The notes below the pieces were generated by a model. The model searched no databases. It had not been told where the DNA came from and saw nothing but the letters and a program-made list of their open reading frames with translations. This document shows, one piece after another, positions 7,600-15,092 of a stretch of 17,394 nt of DNA (positions within the stretch are counted from its first letter, which is position 1; every line of letters starts with the position of its first letter). The stretch comes from an uncultured Eubacteriales bacterium. Its GTDB lineage: Bacteria > Bacillota > Clostridia > Oscillospirales > CAG-272. The stretch covers positions 1-17,394 of the forward strand of contig URHI01000026.1 in NCBI GenBank assembly GCA_900547565.1, given 5' to 3'. The translations under genes and the position numbers were made by a program.

Positions 7600-8399
7600 A
7601 TATCCCGATCATCCTTATTCTTGCTTTGAATTTCGTCCCTGAACATTGCAAAAGCCGCATGCTCCTCTGTGGGCATGCAGTAAAACTCACGCCTTTTCCC
7701 GTCCCGGATATCGCAAAAGCCAAGTCTGTATGCCCAAAGCCCTATTGCCTGCCAGCGTTGTCCTCCGTATTTGGCATCACCGAGCAACGGCACCCTGCGT
7801 GAGGCAAACTGCACTCTTATCTGATGTGTTCTTCCGGTAACAAGATGCACATCCATCAGGCAAAGCCCCGACGGATGCACCGAGTCCGGAGCACGTTCCG
7901 CCAGACAGCGATACTCCAGCTCAGCCAGTCTGACGCCTGCGCGCTGTCTGTCCACAACATAAGTTTTATTGCGAACGCGGTCGTGATACAACAGATCGCG
8001 AAGCACGCCCTCCACCGAGGCAGGCATATCCGGCGTACAATTAAACGAGGTATCGCCCATATTGCCCAAAGCGCCGTTCACGGCAAATGATGCCGTAGTC
8101 AGTGAGTCCGACACACCGCAAATAACCGCAAGATATCGTTTATCAAATCCACCGTCATTTCGGTGCTCCTGTGTCAGCTGTCCGGTAATCGCCGCGGCCG
8201 CACGCGGATTTTTGGCATACACCATAACGCCGCCGACCTCACGATCAAGTCTATGCACGACGTAGAATCGGTTCTGACCGCCAAGTGTACCGCCTAACAG
8301 CTCAGGCATTCCGCCCGGACAGTCCTGCGAGTTGACGCCGATCGGCTTTACGCACACTGTAAAATCCGGGCAGTCAAAAATCACATCAACCGGTATCAC
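7596..8399 (-). CDS. RluA-family pseudouridine synthase
   Basis: This 267-residue protein carries HRLDREVGGVMV (49-60) with the catalytic aspartate D52, and the downstream RTHQIRVQFA and LLGDAKYGG motifs of RluA-type enzymes, which convert uridine to pseudouridine in rRNA or tRNA. No S4 RNA-binding domain precedes the catalytic domain. The start is GTG at 8399-8397. Its GAGG ribosome binding site overlaps the TGA stop of the Dabb gene 6 bases upstream, which supports this start and coupling. The stop overlaps the next gene by four bases. The target uridine cannot be inferred. The operon partners are not RNA enzymes, so the linkage may be historical. Confidence 0.92.
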   Translation of the reverse strand: MIPVDVIFDCPDFTVCVKPIGVNSQDCPGGMPELLGGTLGGQNRFYVVHRLDREVGGVMVYAKNPRAAAAITGQLTQEHRNDGGFDKRYLAVICGVSDSLTTASFAVNGALGNMGDTSFNCTPDMPASVEGVLRDLLYHDRVRNKTYVVDRQRAGVRLAELEYRCLAERAPDSVHPSGLCLMDVHLVTGRTHQIRVQFASRRVPLLGDAKYGGQRWQAIGLWAYRLGFCDIRDGKRREFYCMPTEEHAAFAMFRDEIQSKNKDDRDI

Positions 8400-8405
8400 C
8401 GGACC

Positions 8406-8708
8406 TCAGATCTCAACATCGGCCACGACGCGCGCCGTGCTCACCTTGCCCACATACTGCGACACCTTGACATGCTCGGGGTGCACCTTGTAGGTGTGCA
8501 GGTCATCAAGCGAATCAAACTCGGTCAGCAGCATCATGTCGTATGACATATCTGTGTGCGAAACATCGAAGCCTATTTCCATGCGTTTGATCTGCGGTAT
8601 GACAGGCTTCAGCGCCATGAGGCGGTCACGTATATATTGCATATTCTGCTGCTTGGTCCTGCCCTCACCCTCGTCCGCAAAGCGCCACATAACAACGTGT
8701 CTTATCAT
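8406..8708 (-). CDS. Dabb (stress-responsive alpha/beta barrel) domain protein
   Basis: This 100-residue protein opens with MIRHVVMWRF and continues with a segment ending in MLLTEFDSLDDLHTYKVHPEH, matching the small dimeric ferredoxin-like Dabb domain. Family members include plant stress proteins and a few cyclases; most bacterial ones have no assigned function. The length equals a single domain. It is the first gene of the four-gene minus-strand operon, with TGGAG upstream of the ATG and a strong promoter at 8775-8747. Confidence 0.85.
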   Translation of the reverse strand: MIRHVVMWRFADEGEGRTKQQNMQYIRDRLMALKPVIPQIKRMEIGFDVSHTDMSYDMMLLTEFDSLDDLHTYKVHPEHVKVSQYVGKVSTARVVADVEI

Positions 8709-8746
8709 AAAAACATCTCCATATCTGACAATAATTATTCATATTA

Positions 8747-8775
8747 ATGATACCACACAAAGCCCGGCTTGTCAA
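8747..8775 (-). promoter_or_regulatory. Sigma-A promoter of the Dabb-RluA-membrane protein-LRR/MBL operon
   Basis: On the minus strand TTGACA (8775-8770) and TATCAT (8752-8747) are separated by 17 bases. Transcription should start near 8740, about 32 bases before the Dabb start codon. Confidence 0.75.
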
Positions 8776-8810
8776 CCGGACACCAATATATTGCCATAAT
8801 TTTCTTAACG

Positions 8811-8848
8811 AAAAACGGCGGAGACGGATATTACCGTTCCCACCGTTT
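8811..8848 (-). terminator. Terminator of the trigger-factor-like gene
   Basis: The arms 8848-8834 and 8827-8813 pair over 15 positions with three mismatches or wobbles. On the minus strand a TTTTT run follows (8815-8811). The hairpin begins 13 bases after the TAA at 8861-8863, not after the internal TAG at 8990, so it marks the original gene end. Confidence 0.75.
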
Positions 8849-8860
8849 ATTTGTCGGCAC

Positions 8861-8992
8861 TTAATTATTTACAACGTTTGCCCATTCAAACAACTGCCCG
8901 AGCAGCTTGTCCCACAACAGGCACTCATTAATATACTGCTTTCCGTAATAATCCTCAAGCTGTTCGGACGACACGCCCGCCTCGGCGGCCTA
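8861..8992 (-). other. In-frame continuation of the trigger-factor-like gene after an internal amber codon
   Basis: TAG lies at 8992-8990 in frame. The next 42 codons run without a stop to TAA at 8863-8861. They encode AAEAGVSSEQLEDYYGKQYI followed by NECLLWDKLLGQLFEWANVV and two Asn. This matches the trigger-factor C-terminal pattern of a YGK.-I-E-LL-DK-L motif series. The tail is therefore genuine coding sequence cut off by a nonsense codon, unless the codon is read through or is a base error. Confidence 0.85.
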
Positions 8993-10015
8993 CCCCGCCA
9001 GCCCCTCGACATATTCATCTTCGGAAACCATAATATTTTCGATCTGAGCAATGGCAAAAAACACCAGATCCTCTTTGGTATATTTTTCGGCATTTTCCCG
9101 GAACGACTCTTCGCTGTATCCCATAACCTGCATAATCGTCTCAACCGTCATGCCGTACATTTGGGCATAATACTCGCACTGATTTATCTGCATGGCATAG
9201 TAATAATCCAACTGTTGCTGAGGATAGCTGATGACCTCTGCTCCGTCCATGATCTCTGTCCACATTGCAGACACCGCGGTTTCCTTAGCCTCGGCCTCGT
9301 TGTCCGAAGCCAGCTTTTTGCGGACGTACTCCTCCAGCTCGGCCACTGTCTTAAGCTCGCCGCCCGTGTAGCGTACTACAAACTCGTCATTCAGCTCCGC
9401 GTCAATGTACTCTCCATGAATGTAATTGACCGTCACTTCAAATGTTACCGGCTTCCCTGCGTATTCCTCGACATGATAGTTCTCAGGAAACGTCAGGTCA
9501 AGTATGACCGTAGTCCCCGGCATGATCCCGACAAGCCCTTGCATGAATCCGTCGATGTAGCCGTTCTGCTCCGTCAGTTCAATTGTGCGGTCGTCGGCAG
9601 TTCCGCCCTGGAATTGGACCCCGTCCATAAATCCCTTAAAATCAATATTAAGCGTGTCACCATCGGCGCTCACCCGATCCTTTATCTGAGTGTAGGTACC
9701 GTTGTTATCGAGAATGTTCTTGATTTCGGAATTGTAATCATCATCGGAGACCTGCTTTACCTCAAGCATTACATCAATACCGCGGTACTTACCCGGCGTG
9801 ACATATTGCAGCACATCGATCGTGGAAAAATCCATTGCCTCTGCCTGCAGTGCTTCATTGCCTGATGACGCTGTTGTCGTTTCTGCGATGGTGCCGGTCG
9901 TTGTTTCTGCCGTCGTATCCTTGCCGAGCATTTCGGAAAGCTGGCATGAGCTTGCTGCAAGGCACATTCCGGCAACCATCACCGCGGCAAGTGCTCGCTT
10001 TATTTTATTTTTCAT
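8990..10015 (-). CDS. Trigger-factor-like FKBP peptidyl-prolyl isomerase lipoprotein, interrupted by TAG
   Basis: The protein starts with a lipoprotein signal peptide (basic MKNKIKR, hydrophobic stretch, AASSC with the lipidated C24). A Thr/Ser/Glu-rich spacer follows to about residue 60. An FKBP-type isomerase domain (about 115-200) carries GDTLNIDFKGFMDG and GFMQGLVGIMPG. The trigger-factor C-terminal helical domain (about 205-341) starts at DAELNDEFVVRY. Such exported trigger-factor homologues are thought to fold secreted proteins outside the membrane of Gram-positive bacteria. AAGGAAG precedes the ATG. The reading frame is stopped by TAG at 8992-8990, and the last 42 codons continue downstream. 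Truncation would remove the final helices of the chaperone domain. Loss of function, tolerated truncation or readthrough cannot be told apart here. Confidence 0.88.
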   Translation of the reverse strand: MKNKIKRALAAVMVAGMCLAASSCQLSEMLGKDTTAETTTGTIAETTTASSGNEALQAEAMDFSTIDVLQYVTPGKYRGIDVMLEVKQVSDDDYNSEIKNILDNNGTYTQIKDRVSADGDTLNIDFKGFMDGVQFQGGTADDRTIELTEQNGYIDGFMQGLVGIMPGTTVILDLTFPENYHVEEYAGKPVTFEVTVNYIHGEYIDAELNDEFVVRYTGGELKTVAELEEYVRKKLASDNEAEAKETAVSAMWTEIMDGAEVISYPQQQLDYYYAMQINQCEYYAQMYGMTVETIMQVMGYSEESFRENAEKYTKEDLVFFAIAQIENIMVSEDEYVEGLAG

Positions 10016-10043
10016 AAGTATACTTCCTTATATTATTTGCAGA

Positions 10044-10088
10044 AAAAAGGATTCAACCCGAATATGTACTTCCGGTCGAATCCTTTTT
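10044..10088 (-). terminator. Terminator of the yceD-rpmF operon
   Basis: The arms 10088-10078 and 10054-10044 (AAAAAGGATTC) pair perfectly over 11 bp around a larger loop with inner CCG/CGG pairing. A run of six T follows on the minus strand. It lies 12 bases after the rpmF stop and separates it from the lipoprotein gene. Confidence 0.75.
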
Positions 10089-10100
10089 GCCGTTTAATGA

Positions 10101-10286
10101 TCAAGCCTTTTCAACTTTGAGAACTTCCTTGCCATCATATGTTCCGCAATTTTTGCAAACATGATGAGCCAGAACCTGTTCGTGGCACTTGGGGCACTCA
10201 ACAAGTCCGGGAGCCGTCAGCTTGGAATTATTGGATCTTCTCTTATCTCTGCGTGCGCTTGACACCTTTTTCTTCGGTACTGCCAT
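10101..10286 (-). CDS. rpmF: 50S ribosomal protein L32
   Basis: This 61-residue protein starts MAVPKKKVSSARRDKRRS, the invariant beginning of L32. It keeps the four zinc cysteines (C31, C34, C44, C47 in CPKC and CKNC), so it is the zinc-binding form. L32 is a component of the large ribosomal subunit. GAGGAGG upstream of the ATG is a near-perfect ribosome binding site. It follows yceD by 48 bases, the conserved order in most bacteria. Confidence 0.97.
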   Translation of the reverse strand: MAVPKKKVSSARRDKRRSNNSKLTAPGLVECPKCHEQVLAHHVCKNCGTYDGKEVLKVEKA

Positions 10287-10334
10287 GGTTAACCTCCTCT
10301 ATCATGCGGCGTTTCGCATAATAATATATAATTT

Positions 10335-10871
10335 TTATTTTTCTGTTTTTCCGTCGCATTCGTCGGAATCATCTTCAAGTAACTTTGCCAGGACTGCAAG
10401 CCTCGGATCAATATGCTTTTCCACACAACCGCACCCCAGCCGTTTGGGCTTTCCGCACACCGGGCACAAGCCCTCACAATCCTCCGAACACAGCACCTTG
10501 GTAGGAAACTCAAGTATCAACGTTTCCCGCAGCTCCTCGTCAACATCAAGTACGCCGTTTTCAACAACAACATACTCGTCCACATTGTCTTCGATCTGCT
10601 GCTGGCTGAGCATACCCGGAGTAACCACCGTACGTTCGAAATCGGTCCGGAAGGTGCGCTCTACAGCATCAAGGCAACGTGCACATTCGGTAAGATAGTC
10701 AAGCTCAACCACAAGGGCGAGCCGCATATACCCCGCGTTGTCCGTAACACTGCCCCGGACGCTGGCATCCGACCTGAATTCAACACCCTCTATAGGGGCG
10801 GGAGTCAATGTAAAATCAATATCGACAGCTTTTTTCTCACCGCACAGCAGTGGCCTGATATCGACTTTCAT
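10335..10871 (-). CDS. yceD: YceD/DUF177 family protein
   Basis: The protein has the two cysteine groups of the YceD/DUF177 family: CARCLDAV in the middle, and CSEDCEGLCPVCG near the C-terminus followed by GCGC. The family is tied to 23S rRNA or large-subunit maturation and almost always sits upstream of rpmF, as here. I choose the ATG at 10871-10869 because AAGGGA lies about 8 bases upstream. A longer frame from a GTG at 10892 would place that ribosome binding site inside the coding region. The product is 178 residues, normal for the family. Confidence 0.88.
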   Translation of the reverse strand: MKVDIRPLLCGEKKAVDIDFTLTPAPIEGVEFRSDASVRGSVTDNAGYMRLALVVELDYLTECARCLDAVERTFRTDFERTVVTPGMLSQQQIEDNVDEYVVVENGVLDVDEELRETLILEFPTKVLCSEDCEGLCPVCGKPKRLGCGCVEKHIDPRLAVLAKLLEDDSDECDGKTEK

Positions 10872-10931
10872 AGCACCAATTCCCTTCCGCACAAGGCTGA
10901 ATATTCAAATACACAAAATGCGACAGTAATT

Positions 10932-10960
10932 ATTATATCCGTTAAGCGCATTTTTGTCAA
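10932..10960 (-). promoter_or_regulatory. Consensus promoter of yceD-rpmF
   Basis: On the minus strand TTGACA (10960-10955), a 17-base spacer and TATAAT (10937-10932) match the sigma-A consensus in full, as expected for a highly expressed ribosomal protein operon. Confidence 0.85.
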
Positions 10961-11032
10961 GGGCTTTTGTTAATTTTTCTTGTTTATTTTACCTGCATTA
11001 CGGCATCAATACGGCTGTCCGGCACACAACTG

Positions 11033-13510
11033 TCAAATTATGCGATATTTCCCCGCCTCAAGCGTAAAGCTGATCCCGGCACCGTCAGTTTTTGCGCCAA
11101 GCTCCGCCGGCACAAAGTCAAGTCCGTTGATATTAATTCTTTCCCACTGCCCGGGCAAAGTAACATCTGCCACCGTGCCCGATGGAATTTCAAATTCATA
11201 CTCAAATCCGTCATCCACGCGGCACCAAGCACTGCCGATGTGCCCCTTTATGCTGTCATAGCCTGCACGGACACGGTTTATACGGCTCTGTCCTTCGGGC
11301 AGAACAGTGCGCATATCCGGCTTGGGGGCTAATCTGAAGCGCTCAAAGCCGGGGTACTGCTCCTCGGGGCAGATACCTGCCATGCCCGAGAACATCCACT
11401 CGGCTACAGCGCCGTAAGCGTAATGATTGAACGAGTTCATGCCAACGTCCCCGAAACCGCGCTCCAGCGTGTATGAATTCCAGCGTTCCCAAATTGTAGT
11501 TGCTCCCTGATTTACGCTGTACAGCCATGACGGATCGGCTGTCTGAAGCAGAAGCGAGTAGCACAAATCATCAAGTCCCACCTCGGACAGCGTCTGATTG
11601 AGCACACCCGTTCCTACAAACCCGGTCGACAGTGTATAATTGTTATCGATTATCTTGCGCTCAAGCAATTTGACAATTTCACTGCGCATTTGCTCCGGGA
11701 CCATGTGAAATTTGAGTGCCAGCAAACATGCGGTCTGTGTTGTCTGCGTCAGTTGTCCGTCAACTATATAGTTTTCGGCAAAATACTGCTTTATGCGAGT
11801 CTCGAGAACACGGTAATACTCAGCACGATCAGCCTTACCCAATATTTCGGAAAACCGGACCATCAGCTGTGCATCACAGGCGTAGTAGCAAACGGCAATA
11901 TACCGCTTATCGGTAACATCATAGTTCAGCCAGTCACCGTACGCCGTATTAGGTCCCTTGAGCCCGAACTGACTGAGGTAATTCATATACTGCTCCATGG
12001 AGTCATAATGCTCGGCCACGGTATCATAGTCACGGTACATCAGCCAAAGGCGATAGGGCACGATAAGCCCGGCATCGCCCCATGCGGCATTTCCGTTGTT
12101 CCCACCGGCAAACACACGCGGAATAACATCGCAATATGCACCGCACTCACCAGCCTGAGAGTCGCGTGCGTCGCCCAACCACTTTTTCATGAAGCCATCG
12201 ATATCACAGAGATAGCTGGCTGCACCGCAGAAAATCTGAGTATCTCCGGTCCAACCCAGCCGCTCATCACGCTGCGGACAGTCGGTCGGCACGGAAAGAT
12301 AGTTGCCGCGCTGTCCCCACACAATGTTTGAAATCAGCTGGTTGACATTGTGGTTGTCTGTTTCAATGTGTCCTACCTCGGCGATATCTGAGGACAGCAC
12401 CATTCCGCGAACGGACAGTATCTCAATATCGCGGTCGGCGCTCAGCTCGAAATAACGGAAGCCGTAAAATGTGTGCAACGGCTCAAAGCGTTCGATTCCG
12501 TCACCTGCGGCCACATAAGTGTAACGCGCCAACGCAGAACGGTAATTCTTGATGTACATACTGCCGCGGGGACCGTCATTTCCGCGCGAGGCAAGACCGG
12601 AGTCGTTAAGCAGCTCAGCAAAATAGCCTTTTATAACCGTTCCGCACGGAGCACTGACACATATCTCCGGGCGTCCGACGATATTCTGACCGAAATCGAG
12701 TATAACACTCTGACCTGCCTTGAGCGTCATGCACTCACACCCGGCTGAAATGCGTCGGGAAATCACCTTTATCTCACCGTAATCGGTGCCGTTATCAACC
12801 GTTCCGCAGTGCACCACAGCGCTCTGCGGTACTCTTGTAAGTCGGTCGATCCGTCGCACGGGACGACCTACCGGCGTCACGATATCGCAGGTAATATCAC
12901 TTGCTGCAACAGCATCGATCCATTTATAAGCACCGGGATTAATAGCGGGATCGAACACGCGGGCGTCGTAATATTCGCCGTCCCATATATCGGCCCGGCG
13001 TACAGGTCCGCCTATAGCCGTCCGCCAGCCGTCACTTATTATTTCATTCACGCCGTCCTCATACATGATCTCAATTTCTCCGCAGAAAGCCGATGGACGG
13101 AAGCCATAAAAGCCGAATGAAATACGCCCACTCCACCATCCCGGAGACACCTCAGCCGTTATGCGGTTTGAAGCCGTGCAAAGCCCGGTTATGTCATATT
13201 CGTATTCAAAAACACGGCTTCTATAATCGGTCCAAGTAGGTTTCAACTCGTCAAACTCGGAATTGTCTGTTCCACCGCCGACACGACGTCCGTTGAGATA
13301 CAGCTCAAAAATTCCCAGTGCGGTAGCGCGGAGCATGACACGTGACACCGGCTTTTTAAGCCCGAATTCACGTGCAAACAACACTAGGCCGTTACCCGGC
13401 TCAAAATCTATTTGCTTGGAATTGAACACCATGCCCTCAGGCCGCTTCCACGGGTGCTCGTACGTCACCTTGACATCATTGGGATTTGAAACAAAAACGG
13501 CTTTTTTCAT
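11033..13510 (-). CDS. Alpha-L-rhamnosidase (glycoside hydrolase family 78)
   Basis: This 825-residue protein has the GH78 layout. N-terminal beta-sandwich domains (to about 370) include ATALGIFELYLNGRRVGGG and the NPGWW-like SPGWWSG segment. The (alpha/alpha)6 catalytic barrel carries PTDCPQRDERLGWTGD (408-423; general acid E416) and TTIWERWNSY (671-680; likely base E675). A C-terminal beta domain follows. It removes terminal L-rhamnose from glycans or plant glycosides. There is no signal peptide, so it acts on imported substrates. AAAGGAAC precedes the ATG, and the gene has its own promoter. It appears monocistronic. No rhamnose catabolic genes or transporter lie nearby, and I see no clear terminator downstream. 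Confidence 0.93.
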   Translation of the reverse strand: MKKAVFVSNPNDVKVTYEHPWKRPEGMVFNSKQIDFEPGNGLVLFAREFGLKKPVSRVMLRATALGIFELYLNGRRVGGGTDNSEFDELKPTWTDYRSRVFEYEYDITGLCTASNRITAEVSPGWWSGRISFGFYGFRPSAFCGEIEIMYEDGVNEIISDGWRTAIGGPVRRADIWDGEYYDARVFDPAINPGAYKWIDAVAASDITCDIVTPVGRPVRRIDRLTRVPQSAVVHCGTVDNGTDYGEIKVISRRISAGCECMTLKAGQSVILDFGQNIVGRPEICVSAPCGTVIKGYFAELLNDSGLASRGNDGPRGSMYIKNYRSALARYTYVAAGDGIERFEPLHTFYGFRYFELSADRDIEILSVRGMVLSSDIAEVGHIETDNHNVNQLISNIVWGQRGNYLSVPTDCPQRDERLGWTGDTQIFCGAASYLCDIDGFMKKWLGDARDSQAGECGAYCDVIPRVFAGGNNGNAAWGDAGLIVPYRLWLMYRDYDTVAEHYDSMEQYMNYLSQFGLKGPNTAYGDWLNYDVTDKRYIAVCYYACDAQLMVRFSEILGKADRAEYYRVLETRIKQYFAENYIVDGQLTQTTQTACLLALKFHMVPEQMRSEIVKLLERKIIDNNYTLSTGFVGTGVLNQTLSEVGLDDLCYSLLLQTADPSWLYSVNQGATTIWERWNSYTLERGFGDVGMNSFNHYAYGAVAEWMFSGMAGICPEEQYPGFERFRLAPKPDMRTVLPEGQSRINRVRAGYDSIKGHIGSAWCRVDDGFEYEFEIPSGTVADVTLPGQWERININGLDFVPAELGAKTDGAGISFTLEAGKYRII

Positions 13511-13549
13511 ATAAACAGTTCCTTTCGGATAAATATTTCGGTTAAAGAA

Positions 13550-13578
13550 ATTTTACCACACCATGGCGCATATTTCAA
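13550..13578 (-). promoter_or_regulatory. Promoter of the rhamnosidase gene
   Basis: On the minus strand TTGAAA (13578-13573) and TAAAAT (13555-13550) are separated by 17 bases. The promoter is back to back with the nnrD promoter; their -35 boxes are about 20 bases apart, leaving room for only one shared regulator site. Confidence 0.65.
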
Positions 13579-13597
13579 GCATTTTATTATTTTTCTG

Positions 13598-13626
13598 TTG
13601 CGGCAGAACACGATTTGTGATAAAAT
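13598..13626 (+). promoter_or_regulatory. Promoter of nnrD
   Basis: TTGCGG (13598-13603), a 17-base spacer and TAAAAT (13621-13626) form a moderate sigma-A promoter. AAAGGAG precedes the ATG at 13653. Confidence 0.6.
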
Positions 13627-13652
13627 TATAAAAACAGCAAAGGAGCATCGCC

Positions 13653-14615
13653 ATGTCGGAAATAAAACCGTCCGAAATAAAAAAATCAATGTTGTCTGTT
13701 GACGATATCGCCACGCTTATGCCGACAAGGCCGCAACGTTCCAACAAATCCACCTTCGGGCGGGTTGTGGCAGTCTGCGGGTGTCACGGCATGAGCGGGG
13801 CAGCTTATCTTGCAGGTCTTGCCGCTTACCGCGTTGGCTGTGGGCTGGTGGAGATAGTCACGCCGGAGGATAACCGGATCATTCTTCAAACGCTCTTGCC
13901 AGAAGCAATACTCACCTGCTACTCTGCCGAAGCTCCAGATAATTCCCGCATTGCTGCAGCCGTGTCCCACGCCGACGCGGTTATTGTGGGCTGCGGACTC
14001 GGCACCGGGGCGGCATCGCGCGAGGTGCTTGAAACCGTGCTGGCAGCCCTGCGCAGCCCCGCCGTGATCGACGCCGATGCGCTTAACATCCTTGCCGCAA
14101 ACCGAAACCTGTGGGCAATGGTGCCGGAAGACGTAATAATCACACCGCACCCTGGCGAGATGTCGCGGCTGACCGGAATAAGCATTCCGAAAATTCTGTC
14201 TGCGCCGGTTGACATCGCCTCTGCCTTAGCTCATCATCACAACATTGTGTGCGTGCTCAAGGATCACAATTCAATAATAACCGACGGTCAAAGCTGCTAT
14301 ATTAACGGATTCGGAAACAGTGGAATGGCCACCGCAGGTTCCGGGGACGTCCTTGCCGGCATCATCGGAGGGTTGCTGGCACAGAGAAAAAATACCGTAA
14401 TGAATGTCTCCGACGCACAGCATATCGCCGCGTCAAGCAACTGTTACGAGACACACACCTCCCTCTCTACTGCCACGCTCGGAGTTCTGCTCCATTCACT
14501 GTCCGGAGATGCGGCAGCACGTGAACTATCGGAATACTCTGTCATGGCCACCGACATTATAAAAGCTCTGCCCGGTATACTAAAGCAGTACACCGGCATC
14601 ATACCTGCTTGGTAA
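13653..14615 (+). CDS. nnrD: ADP-dependent (S)-NAD(P)H-hydrate dehydratase
   Basis: This 320-residue protein is a ribokinase-like NnrD/CARKD enzyme. It shows STFGRVVAVCG (33-43), the DADALNILA segment (140-148), ITPHPGEMSRLTG (163-175), VLKD with K203, and GNSGMATAGSGDVLAGIIGG (221-240) with catalytic D232. It repairs hydrated NADH and NADPH by dehydration at the expense of ADP or ATP. The epimerase half (NnrE), often fused at the N-terminus in bacteria, is absent. The protein instead has a short leader of about 30 residues, so the epimerase must be encoded elsewhere. The gene is monocistronic, with its own promoter. No clear terminator is visible before the next promoter. Confidence 0.93.
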   Translation: MSEIKPSEIKKSMLSVDDIATLMPTRPQRSNKSTFGRVVAVCGCHGMSGAAYLAGLAAYRVGCGLVEIVTPEDNRIILQTLLPEAILTCYSAEAPDNSRIAAAVSHADAVIVGCGLGTGAASREVLETVLAALRSPAVIDADALNILAANRNLWAMVPEDVIITPHPGEMSRLTGISIPKILSAPVDIASALAHHHNIVCVLKDHNSIITDGQSCYINGFGNSGMATAGSGDVLAGIIGGLLAQRKNTVMNVSDAQHIAASSNCYETHTSLSTATLGVLLHSLSGDAAARELSEYSVMATDIIKALPGILKQYTGIIPAW

Positions 14616-14727
14616 AAAACGCATGTCTGAAGCGGCTGAAGGTGTCCTGAATGATACGAACACATTGTCCTCACTTTGCATAAATGAACATTTTTCATCA
14701 ACAATCCGCATAATTCGACATTTTTGC
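14616..14727. other. Intergenic region after nnrD
   Basis: I see no gene, strong hairpin or known RNA here. The only feature is a short direct repeat, CTGAAG-CGG-CTGAAG, near 14627-14641. Confidence 0.4.
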
Positions 14728-14756
14728 TTGACAAAGCATTTAATGTATGCTATAGT
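14728..14756 (+). promoter_or_regulatory. Strong promoter of the small peptide gene
   Basis: TTGACA (14728-14733), a 17-base spacer and TATAGT (14751-14756). Transcription should start near 14762. This rules out the upstream ATG at 14724 as the start and points to 14796. Confidence 0.75.
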
Positions 14757-14795
14757 GATAATAAATATACAGTACAACTGTCAAGCGAGGTAATT

Positions 14796-14969
14796 ATGAT
14801 GACTGATTCAGCAACCGGCATCAAGTACACCAGTTACACTCAGCCAACCGTCAGATTTGTGTCGTTGAGTCAACATGACATAATCTGCACCAGCCAGTAC
14901 AGCATGATGTCTCCGAACGCAATTATCGGTGAAGAAGATAATTGGGTGGAAGAGACAAGTGGTGAATGA
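14796..14969 (+). CDS. Small acidic-tailed peptide (57 residues), unknown function
   Basis: The ATG at 14796 follows GCGAGG and lies downstream of a strong promoter, so this is probably a real gene. The peptide reads YTSYTQPTVRFVSLSQHDII, then CTSQYS, then an acidic tail EEDNWVEETSGE. The core pattern Y-x-x-P-x-V-x-F-V-x-L-x-x-x-D-I-I-x-T-S resembles short hypothetical peptides that I recall as common in gut Clostridia; some have been suspected of being ribosomally made peptide precursors. There is no signal peptide and no modifying enzyme beside it. Function is unknown. The similarity is from memory and untested. Confidence 0.65.
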   Translation: MMTDSATGIKYTSYTQPTVRFVSLSQHDIICTSQYSMMSPNAIIGEEDNWVEETSGE

Positions 14970-14998
14970 ATTTTTCGCCCCAATTGAAACACTGATAT

Positions 14999-15038
14999 AA
15001 GTTCTGCCGGGGGGGGGGAACTTTTCAGGCGTCTTTTT
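14999..15038 (+). terminator. Possible terminator with a ten-G loop after the small peptide gene
   Basis: AAGTTC (14999-15004) pairs with GAACTT (15018-15023). The loop contains most of a run of ten G (15009-15018). T-rich sequence including a run of six T follows to about 15038. The stem is short, so confidence is low. Confidence 0.4.
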
Positions 15039-15063
15039 TGTGCATTAATTTGCGTATTTCAAC

Positions 15064-15092
15064 TTGACAATCAATGCATTATTTGATATAAT
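15064..15092 (+). promoter_or_regulatory. Consensus sigma-A promoter with no assigned gene
   Basis: TTGACA (15064-15069), a 17-base spacer and TATAAT (15087-15092) match the consensus exactly. No convincing coding sequence starts within the following 240 bases. Confidence 0.75.

Noticed and set aside
8747..9865. Long plus-strand open frame (372 codons) opposite the trigger-factor-like gene
   Set aside because: No ribosome binding site; the translation is an irregular hydrophobic/His/Leu-rich shadow; the minus-strand frame has clear FKBP/trigger-factor motifs. It also runs through the terminator region of the real gene.
10872..10892. GTG start of yceD seven codons upstream
   Set aside because: The AAGGGA ribosome binding site lies between this GTG and the ATG at 10871, so the ATG is the better start.
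11000..11032. Terminator after the rhamnosidase gene
   Set aside because: Only a direct GCCGTA repeat and weak pairing are visible; no stem with a following T run.
14724..14795. Upstream ATG start for the small peptide gene
   Set aside because: It lies upstream of the predicted transcription start and overlaps the -35 box; the ATG at 14796 has a ribosome binding site.
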